Below are positions 18,641 through 27,189 of a stretch of DNA of 64,000 bases, one piece after another. Under the pieces are notes generated by a model, which saw only the letters and a list, made by a program, of their open reading frames with translations, searched no databases and was not told the origin of the DNA. A program made the position numbers and the translations under genes. Numbering within the stretch: the first letter of the stretch is position 1; each line of letters starts with the position of its first letter. This DNA comes from Pseudobdellovibrionaceae bacterium (lineage in GTDB: Bacteria > Bdellovibrionota > Bdellovibrionia > Bdellovibrionales > JAMPXM01): contig JAJTYM010000001.1 of NCBI GenBank assembly GCA_021463345.1, forward strand, positions 62,001 to 126,000, given 5' to 3'.

Positions 18641-19231
18641 TCAGAAACCCACCTTCGGCGCCTGTTTTTCCTGCTCGGTCACTTCGCCGCCCCACTGAGG
18701 CATGGCGGCGTGATGATAGAAAAGGGAGTTCGTGAAGCTCGTCGGCGGCACCGTGATCAGGTTGTTGAACGCCTGGATCGATTCGATGTAACGCCGGCGC
18801 GCCTGCGCGATGCGGTTCTCGGTGCCTTCGAGCTGCGCCTGCAAATCACGGAAGTTCTGATTGGATTTGAGATCCGGGTAGTTCTCGCTCACCATCAGGA
18901 GGCGCCCGAGCGCCTGGCTCAGCTGCCCTTGCGCGGCCTGGAACCGCTCGATCTGCTCAGGCGTCGCTTTCGACGGGTCGAGCGTCACCTGCGTCGCCTT
19001 GGCGCGCGCTTCGACGACCGCCTGCAACGTTTCCCTTTCTTGTTTGGCGTAGCCTTTGACCGTCTCCACCAGGTTCGGGATCAGATCCGAGCGGCGCTTG
19101 TACTGGTTCGTGACTTCAGCGAGCGCGGCATCGACCTGGTTTTTGCTTTGTGGGATCGACTGCAGACCGCACCCTGACGCCAACGTCAGGGACGCGGCGA
19201 TGAAAATCAAAAACACGGTTCTCGAACGCAT
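18641..19231 (-). CDS. lemA: LemA family lipoprotein
   Basis: A 196-residue LemA protein. I place the start at ATG 19231, preceded by GGGAGG at good spacing; the longer frame upstream lacks any family similarity. The signal peptide ends in the lipobox L-A-S-G-C (acylated Cys 21). The family core is clear: NQYKRRSDLIPNLVETVKGY, then AKQERETLQAVVEARAKATQ, then SENYPDLKSNQNF and ARRRYIESIQAFNN. LemA folds as a long helical bundle. It heads an operon with two TPM proteins, a pairing seen widely in bacteria. Confidence 0.94.
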   Translation of the reverse strand: MRSRTVFLIFIAASLTLASGCGLQSIPQSKNQVDAALAEVTNQYKRRSDLIPNLVETVKGYAKQERETLQAVVEARAKATQVTLDPSKATPEQIERFQAAQGQLSQALGRLLMVSENYPDLKSNQNFRDLQAQLEGTENRIAQARRRYIESIQAFNNLITVPPTSFTNSLFYHHAAMPQWGGEVTEQEKQAPKVGF

Positions 19232-19460
19232 ACGGCCGAACCTCCCGGAAAAAAATGCCAAAAAGAGCGTCAAGGGAGCTCTGCCCCCAAGCCCGCGGGG
19301 CGAACGGTAACGCGAGCGGGCCGTTCCAAGCAAGAAAGACCGGACAGCCGAGCCGCATTGTGCCTTGCCTGCCGTAGGAGAGAAGGAGCAGACTTGAGCG
19401 GGCCGGCGGCGCCTTTCGAGAATCGTCATCAGGGCACCAGACGTCACGAGGAAGAGCCAA

Positions 19461-19799
19461 ATGACCATCTTCACGAAAATCATCAACAAAGAGGTTCCGG
19501 CGGAAATCGTCTACGAGGACGAACACTGCCTCGCTTTCCGCGACATCAACCCGCAAGCCCCGACCCATGTTCTGCTGATCCCGAAAAAAGAAATTCCGAC
19601 GATGAACGACGCCACGCCGGCCGATCGGACGATCCTCGGCCATCTGCTGCTGACGGCACCGAAGATCGCCGCTCAGGAAGGCATCGCCGAAGACGGCTAC
19701 CGGCTCGTCCTCAACACCAACGCGAGCGCCGGTCAAACGGTCTTCCACATCCACATGCACATCATCGGCGGCCGACCCTTGGGTTGGCCCCCCGGCTGA
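19461..19799 (+). CDS. HIT-family nucleotide hydrolase/phosphoramidase (HinT-like)
   Basis: A 112-residue protein starting [20 protein letters not shown], matching the HinT N-terminus. The histidine triad is [10 protein letters not shown] near residues 96-105, with [10 protein letters not shown] as the preceding strand. HinT enzymes hydrolyse adenosine phosphoramidates such as AMP-lysine or aminoacyl-AMP. A short CDS ending in GWPPG is typical. It stands alone between the divergent lemA operon and an S33 peptidase gene. Confidence 0.95.
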   Translation: MTIFTKIINKEVPAEIVYEDEHCLAFRDINPQAPTHVLLIPKKEIPTMNDATPADRTILGHLLLTAPKIAAQEGIAEDGYRLVLNTNASAGQTVFHIHMHIIGGRPLGWPPG

Positions 19800-20024
19800 A
19801 GGCCGCGACGCGCATAGCGCGGGAACTTCGCCGAAAAGAGGGATTCGAAGGAAGGAGACTATTCTTACTCCACCGCTTTTGAGACCGGCTTTCGCACTCT
19901 CGCCGAAGCGGGCATCCTCGAGTCGGCGAGGGCCCTTGACTCATTTTTTGACACTCAAGAGATTCTTTCACGGCCGGCGCGCGAGCCGCCCGGAGCCCTT
20001 TAATCATGATATCCTGCCCGCGCT

Positions 20025-21407
20025 ATGAAACGGTTTCCGCGACTCCCGCTTTCCAAACCGACATCGATGCCGTCGGCGGCGCCCGCGCCGCTCCGTATTC
20101 GAATCCTCGCTTCGGCGCTCCTCCTCTCCGCCCTGCTCGGAGCGCATGGAGCCATGGCGCTGACGATGGCGCCGGAGTACATCGACGGCCCTGAGACGTG
20201 CCGCCGATACAACACGCACGCCGATGAACATCCGATCCACGTGCAGGTTCCGATCGACTATCTCGCCCCGGCCGGGCCGACAACGCCGCTCTACGCCTGG
20301 ACGCGAGCGCCCTTCGATCCCTCCAAGCCAACCGCCGTGTTCGTGAACGGCGGCCCTGGGGACACGGCTCACGGCACGTACATGAGAATGCCGGGATGGA
20401 ACCTGGTGTTCTTCGATCAACGAGGCAATTCGTGCTCCAAACCGATGACCGCCGAGCTGTATCGCTCGCGCTCGTTCTACAGTTCGGAAAACACGGCGCG
20501 CGACATCGACGAAATCCGCGAACATCTCGGCGTCGACACGATCAGCGTTTACGGCGTTTCGTATGGAACGGTTCCAGCGCACATCTACGGCCACCTCTTC
20601 CCGTCCCATGCGCGCGCCGTCGTTCTCGAAGGCGTCATCCACCGCAGCGACGAATCTTTCTTCGAACCGAAGCACAGGCATCGACTCCTCCAGGAATATT
20701 TCCTCGCGCAGCCGCGAGCGGTACAAGCGCGGATCCTGGAACTCTCCAAACGCGATGATCTGCCGGAAAACTGGTTTTCCGTCGTCGCCCTGACGATGCT
20801 CTACATGGACGACTTCGAAGTTTCGCTGAACCGCTTCCTCAAAAACGTGATCTGGGACGACGCGGCCGCGGTCGCGACGATCCGCCTGTTCATCCGCGAG
20901 CAACTCGAGGAAACCGAGTTCGGTTTCAACGAGGTCATGATGGGCATGATCGGCTGCCAAGAAATGAGCATGAACACGACCGGGGTCAGCCTGTATTCCG
21001 TCTTCAAGGGGCGGAGATTGGTTTCGGACCGGGTCAACTCTTACCAGAATCTCCTCTGCCGCGACCTCGGTTTCCGGCCGGGCGAGGCCAACCGAACGTA
21101 CGACGCCGGTCGGTTCCCGACGCATGTCCCGACGACTTATCTCCAGGGCGCGCGTGACGGCGCGACCGTCCTGCCGAACGCCATCGAACACTACGAACGC
21201 GCGCGCGCCGGATTCGGCCAAATCTTGATCTTCAAAACAGGCGGTCATATCCCGGTTCAAGGCCCTTTGGCGTCCGGGTATGGATCGGCCGAGGAGGTCG
21301 CCCTCTATCAGCGACTTCTAGGACAGGCGCTCAGTGGTCAGCCGTTGGACGTTTCCGATCTGCGCGCCGTCCGCGAGATCGAGCTCAAGCAAACCAAGCG
21401 TCGTTGA
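20025..21407 (+). CDS. Exported alpha/beta-hydrolase, proline iminopeptidase-like (S33)
   Basis: A 460-residue protein with an N-terminal hydrophobic export segment (about residues 25-47). The oxyanion-hole motif is VNGGPGDTAHG, followed by VFFDQRGNSCS. The nucleophile elbow is VYGVSYGTVPA (GxSxG with Ser), and after an alpha-helical lid the acid/His end reads YLQGARDGAT ... FKTGGHIPVQG. These are the landmarks of S33 proline iminopeptidase/tricorn-interacting-factor-like hydrolases, here probably periplasmic. Substrate unknown. It is flanked by convergent pdxH and shows no obvious operon partner. Confidence 0.85.
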   Translation: MKRFPRLPLSKPTSMPSAAPAPLRIRILASALLLSALLGAHGAMALTMAPEYIDGPETCRRYNTHADEHPIHVQVPIDYLAPAGPTTPLYAWTRAPFDPSKPTAVFVNGGPGDTAHGTYMRMPGWNLVFFDQRGNSCSKPMTAELYRSRSFYSSENTARDIDEIREHLGVDTISVYGVSYGTVPAHIYGHLFPSHARAVVLEGVIHRSDESFFEPKHRHRLLQEYFLAQPRAVQARILELSKRDDLPENWFSVVALTMLYMDDFEVSLNRFLKNVIWDDAAAVATIRLFIREQLEETEFGFNEVMMGMIGCQEMSMNTTGVSLYSVFKGRRLVSDRVNSYQNLLCRDLGFRPGEANRTYDAGRFPTHVPTTYLQGARDGATVLPNAIEHYERARAGFGQILIFKTGGHIPVQGPLASGYGSAEEVALYQRLLGQALSGQPLDVSDLRAVREIELKQTKRR

Positions 21408-21563
21408 GCCCCTGGGATTCGATGGCTCGGAACGCTCGGGGGAGCCGCGGCGTCCCACCGAGTGAGAAAACCCGTGCGATGAGCGTTTGCGCGAGAACTG
21501 CTTGTGTTCGATACAAGCCGGTTTCCCATGACTCCGGCAAAACTCTCGGCGAACTCCCCCTCC

Positions 21564-22172
21564 TCAGGGCGCGAGCCGGCTCCGCCGCCACCCGCTCCCG
21601 TCCCGCTCGAAGACGTGCCGATCGTGCAGGCGGTAAGGGCGCTCTTCCCAGAGTTCGATCCGCGCGGGCAGGACGCGGTAGCCGCCCCAGAAGTCGGGGC
21701 GCTCGACCGGGCCTTCGCCGAACTTGGCTTCCGTCGTCCGCACCAGGTCGAGCAACGTCTGCCGGTCAGGGATGACCTGGCTCTGCGGCGACGACCAAGC
21801 GCCGATCTGGCTGCCGCGCGGGCGCGAATGGAAGTAAGCGTCGCTTTCCTCCCCAGGCACGCGCTCGACCCGGCCTTCGACACGGACCTGCCGCTTCAGG
21901 CTCGCCCAGTGGAACACCAAGGCCGCGTACGGGTTCGCGTCGAGTTCGCGGCCTTTGCGGCTGAGATAGTTCGTGAAAAACGCGAAGCCGTCGGGACCGC
22001 TGAGGCCTTTGAACAGGACGATCCTCGCGTCCGGCCTTCCGTCGGGCGAGGCGGTGGCGAGCGTCATGGCCGTGGGCTCGGGGAGACCGGCGCGGACCGC
22101 GTCGTCCAGCCAGCTCCGGAACGTTTCGATGGGGTCGTCGGGAATCTGCGAGGACTCGACAGCTCTGGTCAT
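21564..22172 (-). CDS. pdxH: Pyridoxine/pyridoxamine 5'-phosphate oxidase
   Basis: A 202-residue FMN-dependent enzyme making pyridoxal 5'-phosphate. I use the ATG at 22172 (MTRAVESSQIPDDP), where similarity begins. Motifs: DPIETFRSWLDDAV, TAMTLATASPDGRPDARIVLFKG (FMN binding), FFTNYLSRKGREL, and the C-terminal W-x-G-Y-R-(V/L)-x-P segment FWGGYRVLPARIELWE, followed by R-L-H-D-R. Length fits (about 200-215). It lies tail-to-tail with the S33 hydrolase gene and head-to-head with a cNMP-binding protein gene. Confidence 0.95.
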   Translation of the reverse strand: MTRAVESSQIPDDPIETFRSWLDDAVRAGLPEPTAMTLATASPDGRPDARIVLFKGLSGPDGFAFFTNYLSRKGRELDANPYAALVFHWASLKRQVRVEGRVERVPGEESDAYFHSRPRGSQIGAWSSPQSQVIPDRQTLLDLVRTTEAKFGEGPVERPDFWGGYRVLPARIELWEERPYRLHDRHVFERDGSGWRRSRLAP

Positions 22173-22294
22173 ACGGCAAGATGTGGACCGTGTCCCGAAG
22201 GAAGTCAACGGCGACCCGGACCCGGACCTTCGGAAAAAAGATGATCTGAACGAAAACGGATTCATGAATCCAATCGGCCGCCGATAGGAATGTC

Positions 22295-22732
22295 ATGGAT
22301 AAATTCAACGAAGTGAAATTCAAGGCGGGCGACTTCATTTTCCAAGAGAAAATGGCCTCCACGGCGCTGTACATCATCAAGAGCGGCCATGTGCAAGTCT
22401 TCCGCTGGGGCAAAGACCGCGAGCACCGCATCCCCTTGGGCATCGTCGGCTCCGGGGAATATCTGGGCGAACTTTCCCTCCTCCAAGGACAGCCCCACTC
22501 ATCGAACGCGATCGCGCTGAACGACGTCACGGCGGTGCAGCTGAAAAAGGAAGTCATCGACGAGCAGCTCAAAAGCACGCCGCCATGGCTTGTCGGCATG
22601 GTGAAAGGCCTGGTATCCAAGCTGCAACGGACGAACGAGATCCTCCGTCGCAACAACTTGGTCGACGAGACGCTCTCCAACACGACGTCCGCGATCGAGG
22701 ACAACCACAAACGAAGCCAGAAGGCGGGATGA
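22295..22732 (+). CDS. Stand-alone cyclic-nucleotide-binding-domain protein
   Basis: A 145-residue protein consisting of a single CNB beta-roll (about residues 5-115) with no HTH. Visible: KAGDFIFQEKM, then SGHVQVFRWGKDREHRIPLGIVGSGEYLGELSLLQGQPHSSNAIAL. The GELSLL...PHS segment is the phosphate-binding cassette, though the Arg that contacts the cyclic phosphate (RxA in CRP) reads P-H-S-S-N-A here, so ligand binding is doubtful. A helical polar tail follows. Its TGA overlaps the ATG of thiL (ATGA), so the two are co-translated. An upstream GGAATGTC region precedes the start. Confidence 0.88.
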   Translation: MDKFNEVKFKAGDFIFQEKMASTALYIIKSGHVQVFRWGKDREHRIPLGIVGSGEYLGELSLLQGQPHSSNAIALNDVTAVQLKKEVIDEQLKSTPPWLVGMVKGLVSKLQRTNEILRRNNLVDETLSNTTSAIEDNHKRSQKAG

Positions 22733-23739
22733 CCGACAGGCGCGCCGATGCGGACAAAAACCACCCGAACGAATTCGCGTTGACCGAACGCATACGCCGC
22801 GCGACCGCGCGACCGGTCGCGCGCGTCCGCGTGGGCATCGGCGACGACGCCGCCGTCTGCGAAAGCCCGCAAGCCCCCCTCTTGCTCTGCAGCGACGCGA
22901 TGGTCGAAGGCACCCATTTCCGACTCGATTGGTGCCGCCCCGAAGACCTCGGCCACAAAGCGCTGGCGGCGTGTTTGAGCGACATCGCGGCGATGCGCGG
23001 CCGCCCCCTCTACGCCCTGGTGTCCCTCGCCCTGCGCCCCGACCTGCCGGCGGATTTCATCGACCGGTTTTACATGGGACTCGAAACGCTCGCCGCGCGC
23101 CTCGACGTCGCCGTCGTCGGCGGCGACCTCGCGCGCGCCGACCACCAGGTCTTCGTCGACATCGCGCTCGCAGGCGCCGCCGACGCTCCCGCCACCCGCT
23201 CGGGCGCGAGGCCAGGTGACCTGCTGCTCGTCAGCGGGACCCTCGGCTCGGCGCGCGCAGGCCTCGTGGCGCTCGAGGGCGCCGAACGGAACCCGCCCGC
23301 GGAGCTTCTCGACGCGCACCTCAGGCCCGAACCGCGTTTCGACGTCGCTCGGGCGCTCGACGCCCCAGGGCTCGTCACCGCGATGATCGACGTCAGCGAT
23401 GGCCTGGCCGCGGACGTCCGCCGCCTCGCTCGGGCGTCGGCATGCGGTTTCATCATCGAAGAGACCGCGATCCCGATCGCGACGGCCGCGCGCGACTTCG
23501 CTTCGGCGCGCGGCATCGACCCGCTCGATTGGGCCTGGTCCGGCGGGGAGGACTACCAGTTGCTCGTGGCCGTCGACCCGGATGCCTGGAGCGAGCAGGC
23601 CGCCGCGCGTCCCGAATTGAAACGCCTCTTGACCCCCGTCGGCCGCGCCACGGCCGCGGAGGCCGGTGTCCAACGCGTCAAAAGCGATGGGACGCGCGAA
23701 GACGCGCCGGACTCCGGTTGGGATCATTTTCGCCGATAA
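22729..23739 (+). CDS. thiL: Thiamine-monophosphate kinase
   Basis: A 336-residue enzyme converting thiamine phosphate to thiamine diphosphate. The start at 22729 overlaps the preceding gene by four bases; the longer upstream frame is a shadow of that gene. Motifs: VGIGDDAAV, CSDAMVEGTHF (metal-binding D), KALAACLSDIAAMRG, VGGDLARAD, MIDVSDGLAADV (Mg-ADP) and GGEDYQLLVAV. This is the normal AIRS/PurM-like ThiL layout and length. Its position between a cNMP-binding protein and a PilZ protein is unusual. Confidence 0.95.
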   Translation: MTDRRADADKNHPNEFALTERIRRATARPVARVRVGIGDDAAVCESPQAPLLLCSDAMVEGTHFRLDWCRPEDLGHKALAACLSDIAAMRGRPLYALVSLALRPDLPADFIDRFYMGLETLAARLDVAVVGGDLARADHQVFVDIALAGAADAPATRSGARPGDLLLVSGTLGSARAGLVALEGAERNPPAELLDAHLRPEPRFDVARALDAPGLVTAMIDVSDGLAADVRRLARASACGFIIEETAIPIATAARDFASARGIDPLDWAWSGGEDYQLLVAVDPDAWSEQAAARPELKRLLTPVGRATAAEAGVQRVKSDGTREDAPDSGWDHFRR

Positions 23740-23756
23740 GCCGGGAGGGAGGGGCG

Positions 23757-24251
23757 ATGGGCGCGAACGCCGGCAAATTCTATCCGCGGGCGCCCCGCTA
23801 TCTCCTGCGTCCCCTCGACAAGAACATTCTCCGCTACAAAACGTCCGGGGCCCGGGGCGACGCGCTCGCCGCGACGGTCACGGACCTGTCCGAATCCGGG
23901 CTCTCCTTCGATCTCACGGGCGAAGATCCGCCGCGCGAGCGCGAGATCCTGAAAGTGGAATTCACGGTCCCGGGGCGCCGGCAGATCGCCTGTTTCGCGA
24001 CCGTCACGCGCGTCGAGGCGCACGTCGAAACCGACGGCTCCACCGGCAAAAGCGTGCGCGTGGCGATCCGGTTCCACGACCTGCCGCGCGCACATCGCCA
24101 CTCGCTGCGGGACGGCCTCGCCGACCGGATCCGGGACGGCGAAACCGCGCCCCGCCCGCTGGGAACGCCGCCGCTCGGGCTCGCGCTCCGTTTCGCCGCC
24201 GCGTGCGCCGCCCTGCTTTCCGCTTTTTTCCTGATGATGAGCGGATATTGA
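23757..24251 (+). CDS. PilZ-domain protein with C-terminal membrane anchor
   Basis: A 164-residue protein preceded by a strong GGAGGGAGGGG site. The PilZ c-di-GMP signature is complete: RYLLR (RxxxR) near residue 14 and DLSESG (DxSxxG) near residue 43, separated by the usual distance. Residues 60-110 complete the beta-barrel, and a hydrophobic segment at the end (about 141-160) is a tail anchor or reverse-facing helix. It follows thiL by 17 bases. Likely a c-di-GMP receptor at the inner membrane; its output is unknown. Confidence 0.88.
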   Translation: MGANAGKFYPRAPRYLLRPLDKNILRYKTSGARGDALAATVTDLSESGLSFDLTGEDPPREREILKVEFTVPGRRQIACFATVTRVEAHVETDGSTGKSVRVAIRFHDLPRAHRHSLRDGLADRIRDGETAPRPLGTPPLGLALRFAAACAALLSAFFLMMSGY

Positions 24252-24257
24252 AACGCT

Positions 24258-24752
24258 CTAATGAAGGCCGGATCGGCCGGGCGGGACCGCGATGCCGGTC
24301 TTCAACTCGTCTTCGCTCGCTTCGCGCACGTCGAGCACCCGCACCTCGAAAACGAGCGAGACGCCCGCGAGCGGGTGATTGCCATCGAGAGTCACGGTTT
24401 TCCCGCCGACCTCGACGACCCTCACCACGATCGGCCGCCCATCGGGGCCGGCCGTGTCGAATTTCATCCCGGCCGCGATCTCACGCCCCTTCGGAAACGC
24501 CGCGAGCGGCATTTCCGCAACCAGCTCCGGCCGATACGGGCCGTAGGCGTCGCGCGGGTCCAGGCGGATCGTCCTCGCGAAACCAGGCGTTTGCCCCTCG
24601 AGCGCTTTTTCGACCGCGGTCAAGAGTTGCCCGCGCCCCTGCAGGAACACGAGCGGGCTCTCGGGCGTACGGATCTCGAGCTCGTTGCCCTGTTCGTCCC
24701 GCAGCTCGTACGCCAGGGTGACGACGCGATCGGGACGGATGCGGCGACTCAT
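24258..24752 (-). CDS. FKBP-type peptidyl-prolyl cis-trans isomerase, SlyD-like
   Basis: A 164-residue SlyD-type foldase. Visible: VTLAYELRDEQGNELE, PLVFLQGRGQLLTAVEKALEG, DAYGPYRPEL (DAYG motif typical of SlyD), then the IF-domain region and VTLDGNHPLAGVSLVFEV, a diagnostic SlyD segment. It lacks the His/Cys-rich nickel-binding tail of E. coli SlyD, ending in a short Pro/Gly-rich stretch. Its ATG overlaps the stop of aat by four bases, making it the last gene of recQ-aat-slyD. Confidence 0.93.
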   Translation of the reverse strand: MSRRIRPDRVVTLAYELRDEQGNELEIRTPESPLVFLQGRGQLLTAVEKALEGQTPGFARTIRLDPRDAYGPYRPELVAEMPLAAFPKGREIAAGMKFDTAGPDGRPIVVRVVEVGGKTVTLDGNHPLAGVSLVFEVRVLDVREASEDELKTGIAVPPGRSGLH

Positions 24753-25435
24753 GGGACCTCCCCTTCCGAAATGATGCGCGCGGGATTGCCGCGGGCGGCG
24801 GCCAGCCGCGCGAGGAAATCATCGCGGGTGACGTATTTGCCGCCGATCGATTCCACGAGCGGCGTCACCATCTGCGTATCCATCCACGCCAACCCTTTTG
24901 CCTGCAAATGCCGGATCAACCTGAACAAGCAGTGCTTGGACGCGTTCGGAGCGCGGAAGAACATGCTCTCCCCGCTGAACACCCCGGAGACGTAAACGCC
25001 GTAGAGCCCACCGACGAGTTCGCCGTCGCGCCACGCCTCCACGCTGTGCGCGAAGCCGGCCTCGTGGAAACGGATGTAGGCGCGCCGCATGTCCGGCGAG
25101 ATCCATGTCCCCGTCTCATGGGCGCGCGGAACCGTGGCGCAGGCTTCGATGACCTGCGCGAACGCCGCGTTGAACGTGAACGTGAACGGCGGCCTCTTCG
25201 TCTCGCGCAGGAACCGGCGCGGGAAACGCGCATCTTTGAAATCGATCACCCCCCGTCGCGGGGGGCTGAACCAGAGCAACGGGTACCCGTCCTGCGGCCA
25301 AGGGAAGATCCCGCGCCCGTACGCTTCGGCCAGAGTCGCGACCCGCAGGTCGCCGCCGACGCAGAGCAAGCCTTCGTCGGTCGCGGCGCGCGGGTCCGGG
25401 AACACCAAGCCATCCTCGAACGCCCCACGCGTCAC
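24749..25435 (-). CDS. aat: Leucyl/phenylalanyl-tRNA--protein transferase
   Basis: A 228-residue enzyme that adds Leu or Phe to proteins with N-terminal Arg/Lys, marking them for ClpAP (N-end rule). The GTG at 25435 overlaps the recQ stop (GTGA) and gives the family-typical length; a longer frame exists inside recQ but carries no similarity. Motifs: VFPDPRAATDEGLLCVGGDL, LLWFSPPRRGVI, ETGTWISPDMRRAYIRFH, YGVYVSGVFSGESMFF and WMDTQMVTPLVES. Translationally coupled on both sides. Confidence 0.95.
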   Translation of the reverse strand: MTRGAFEDGLVFPDPRAATDEGLLCVGGDLRVATLAEAYGRGIFPWPQDGYPLLWFSPPRRGVIDFKDARFPRRFLRETKRPPFTFTFNAAFAQVIEACATVPRAHETGTWISPDMRRAYIRFHEAGFAHSVEAWRDGELVGGLYGVYVSGVFSGESMFFRAPNASKHCLFRLIRHLQAKGLAWMDTQMVTPLVESIGGKYVTRDDFLARLAAARGNPARIISEGEVP

Positions 25436-26970
25436 GCCGCCCTCTCCCGGCAACGGTCGCAAATCCCGCATCTGTCGCCCGCGTCGAACCCGAAGTGGGA
25501 ACGGATCCCCTGCGCGCGACACTCCTCGCTCCTGACGAAACCCATCATCTCGTGGAGCTTGCGGTTCTGGCCTTCGATCCTCGCCCGGCAAAGCGACTCG
25601 TCGAGGTACTCGCCCTCAGGTTCAGGGCCCGGCGACCAATCGCGCGGCGAGCGCGCGTTTTCGAGCGAACCGTGGCGTTCGAGCAAGTTGACCGCCGTCT
25701 CGATCCGGAAATCGCGGCGGTTGTAGAAGTTCATCTGCGTGCGCAGGTAATCGGGGCCCTCGGCCCGCGCGCGGCCAAGATTGCGCGAGATCAGGTTGTA
25801 AACCCCGCGGATGAAACCGGGGTCCGGGTTCGCCCACTTGATGAAGTCCATCTGGATCGCGAGATCGTCGGGATCGAAGAGCAGGCAGGCGGCCGCTGGC
25901 GCGCCGTCTCTCCCGGCCCTCCCGATCTCCTGGTAATACGCCTCGAGCGCGGCGGGGACTTCGGCGTGCGCGACGAGCCGGACATCGGGCTTGTCGACGC
26001 CGAGACCGAACGCGGGCGTGGCCAGCAACAAAGCGTCGGGGCTTGCCAGGAACTCGTCCTGAACCCGCCGGCGCTCACGGTCCGGGAGCTGCCCATGATA
26101 GGCCATGTGCTCCAAACCGAGCCGCGACAGCTGCTCGGAGACCTCGCGCAGCGTCTGCACCAGGGAAACGTAAACGATCGCGGACCCCGGGTGCGCGTGC
26201 CGCAGCCCCACGAGCGCGCGGATCTTCTCGTCGAGGCCGTGGACCTCATGAGCCTCGATGGCGAGGTTCGGGCGGTCGAGCCCCTCGTTGAAAACCCGGT
26301 GCGGCTCGCGGTCGAGCCCCAGTTGACGAAGGATGTCGTCGCGCACGGCCGGAGTCGCCGTCGCCGTCAGCGCGAGCGTCGGCGGCTGGCCGAGCGACTC
26401 GCGAATCTCGCCGAGACGCGAATAGTCGGGCCGGAAATCGTGCCCCCAGGACGAGATGCAATGCGCCTCATCGACGGCGAAAAGCGAGATCGCGTTGCGC
26501 TTGAGCGCCGCTCGGAACTCGCCCTTGCGGAACCGCTCGGGCGTGACGTACAGCAATTCGTACTCGCCGCGGGCGAGCTTGCGGTGGCGCGCCTCGCGCT
26601 CTTGGGACGACAGCGAGGAGTTGATGAAGGCGCAACGGAATCCGCGCCGCGCAGCCGCGTCGACCTGGTCTTTCATCAACGCGATCAGGGGCGAAACCAC
26701 CAACGTCAACCCCGGAAGCATTTTGGCCGGCAGCTGGTAGCAGAGGCTCTTGCCCCTCCCCGTCGGCATCAGGAGCAGAGCGCTGCCTCCGTCCAGCACG
26801 GTCGCGATGACGGCCCCCTGAGGGGCCCGGAAGGCCGTGAAGCCGAACACCTCCCGCAGCGCCCGCTCCGCGCTCTGAAGCTTCGTTCCGACTTGGTTCA
26901 CGCTCGTGTTTCGCAAAAAACCGCCCCCGGCAGACACCTTCATTAAGTCATTGAAATACCGGGAATTCAC
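25432..26970 (-). CDS. recQ: ATP-dependent DNA helicase RecQ (no HRDC domain)
   Basis: A 512-residue superfamily 2 helicase. Motif I is MPTGRGKSLCYQLPA, motif II is FAVDEAHCISSWGHDFRP (DEAH plus the RecQ aromatic-rich loop), motif III ALTATAT and motif VI QEIGRAGRDG. The C-terminus carries the zinc-binding RecQ element with its last ligands in CGICDRCRE. It stops there: no winged helix of full length and no HRDC domain, so the protein is shorter than E. coli RecQ (about 610 residues), as in several short bacterial RecQ proteins. First gene of an overlapping operon with aat and slyD. Confidence 0.94.
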   Translation of the reverse strand: MNSRYFNDLMKVSAGGGFLRNTSVNQVGTKLQSAERALREVFGFTAFRAPQGAVIATVLDGGSALLLMPTGRGKSLCYQLPAKMLPGLTLVVSPLIALMKDQVDAAARRGFRCAFINSSLSSQEREARHRKLARGEYELLYVTPERFRKGEFRAALKRNAISLFAVDEAHCISSWGHDFRPDYSRLGEIRESLGQPPTLALTATATPAVRDDILRQLGLDREPHRVFNEGLDRPNLAIEAHEVHGLDEKIRALVGLRHAHPGSAIVYVSLVQTLREVSEQLSRLGLEHMAYHGQLPDRERRRVQDEFLASPDALLLATPAFGLGVDKPDVRLVAHAEVPAALEAYYQEIGRAGRDGAPAAACLLFDPDDLAIQMDFIKWANPDPGFIRGVYNLISRNLGRARAEGPDYLRTQMNFYNRRDFRIETAVNLLERHGSLENARSPRDWSPGPEPEGEYLDESLCRARIEGQNRKLHEMMGFVRSEECRAQGIRSHFGFDAGDRCGICDRCRERAA

Positions 26971-27089
26971 CTGTAAATCCGCCGCCCGCTCCCAGGCTTA
27001 GCGAAAAGCCCCGCCAAGCGGCGAAGCGGTTTTCTCCCGACCCGAAAATAAGGTAGGATACAGATGATCTTTTTGCGTTGACCCGGGCT

Positions 27090-27105
27090 TCATGCTAAAG
27101 CATGA
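27090..27105. promoter_or_regulatory. Perfect palindrome upstream of fusA
   Basis: TCATGCTAAAGCATGA is a 7-bp inverted repeat with a 2-base centre, 85 bases before the fusA start. A TTGACC element lies at 27078-27083 just upstream, so the palindrome could cover a -10 region, but no good -10 hexamer is seen. It may be an operator or chance. Confidence 0.35.
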
Positions 27106-27189
27106 CCTTATTTTTTAAGTCTTCCCCGCTAGTTAAGGGTGAGTGCGTTTCATGCGGCGTTTGGAGCCGCTGACAGAAGGGTTTGTTCC

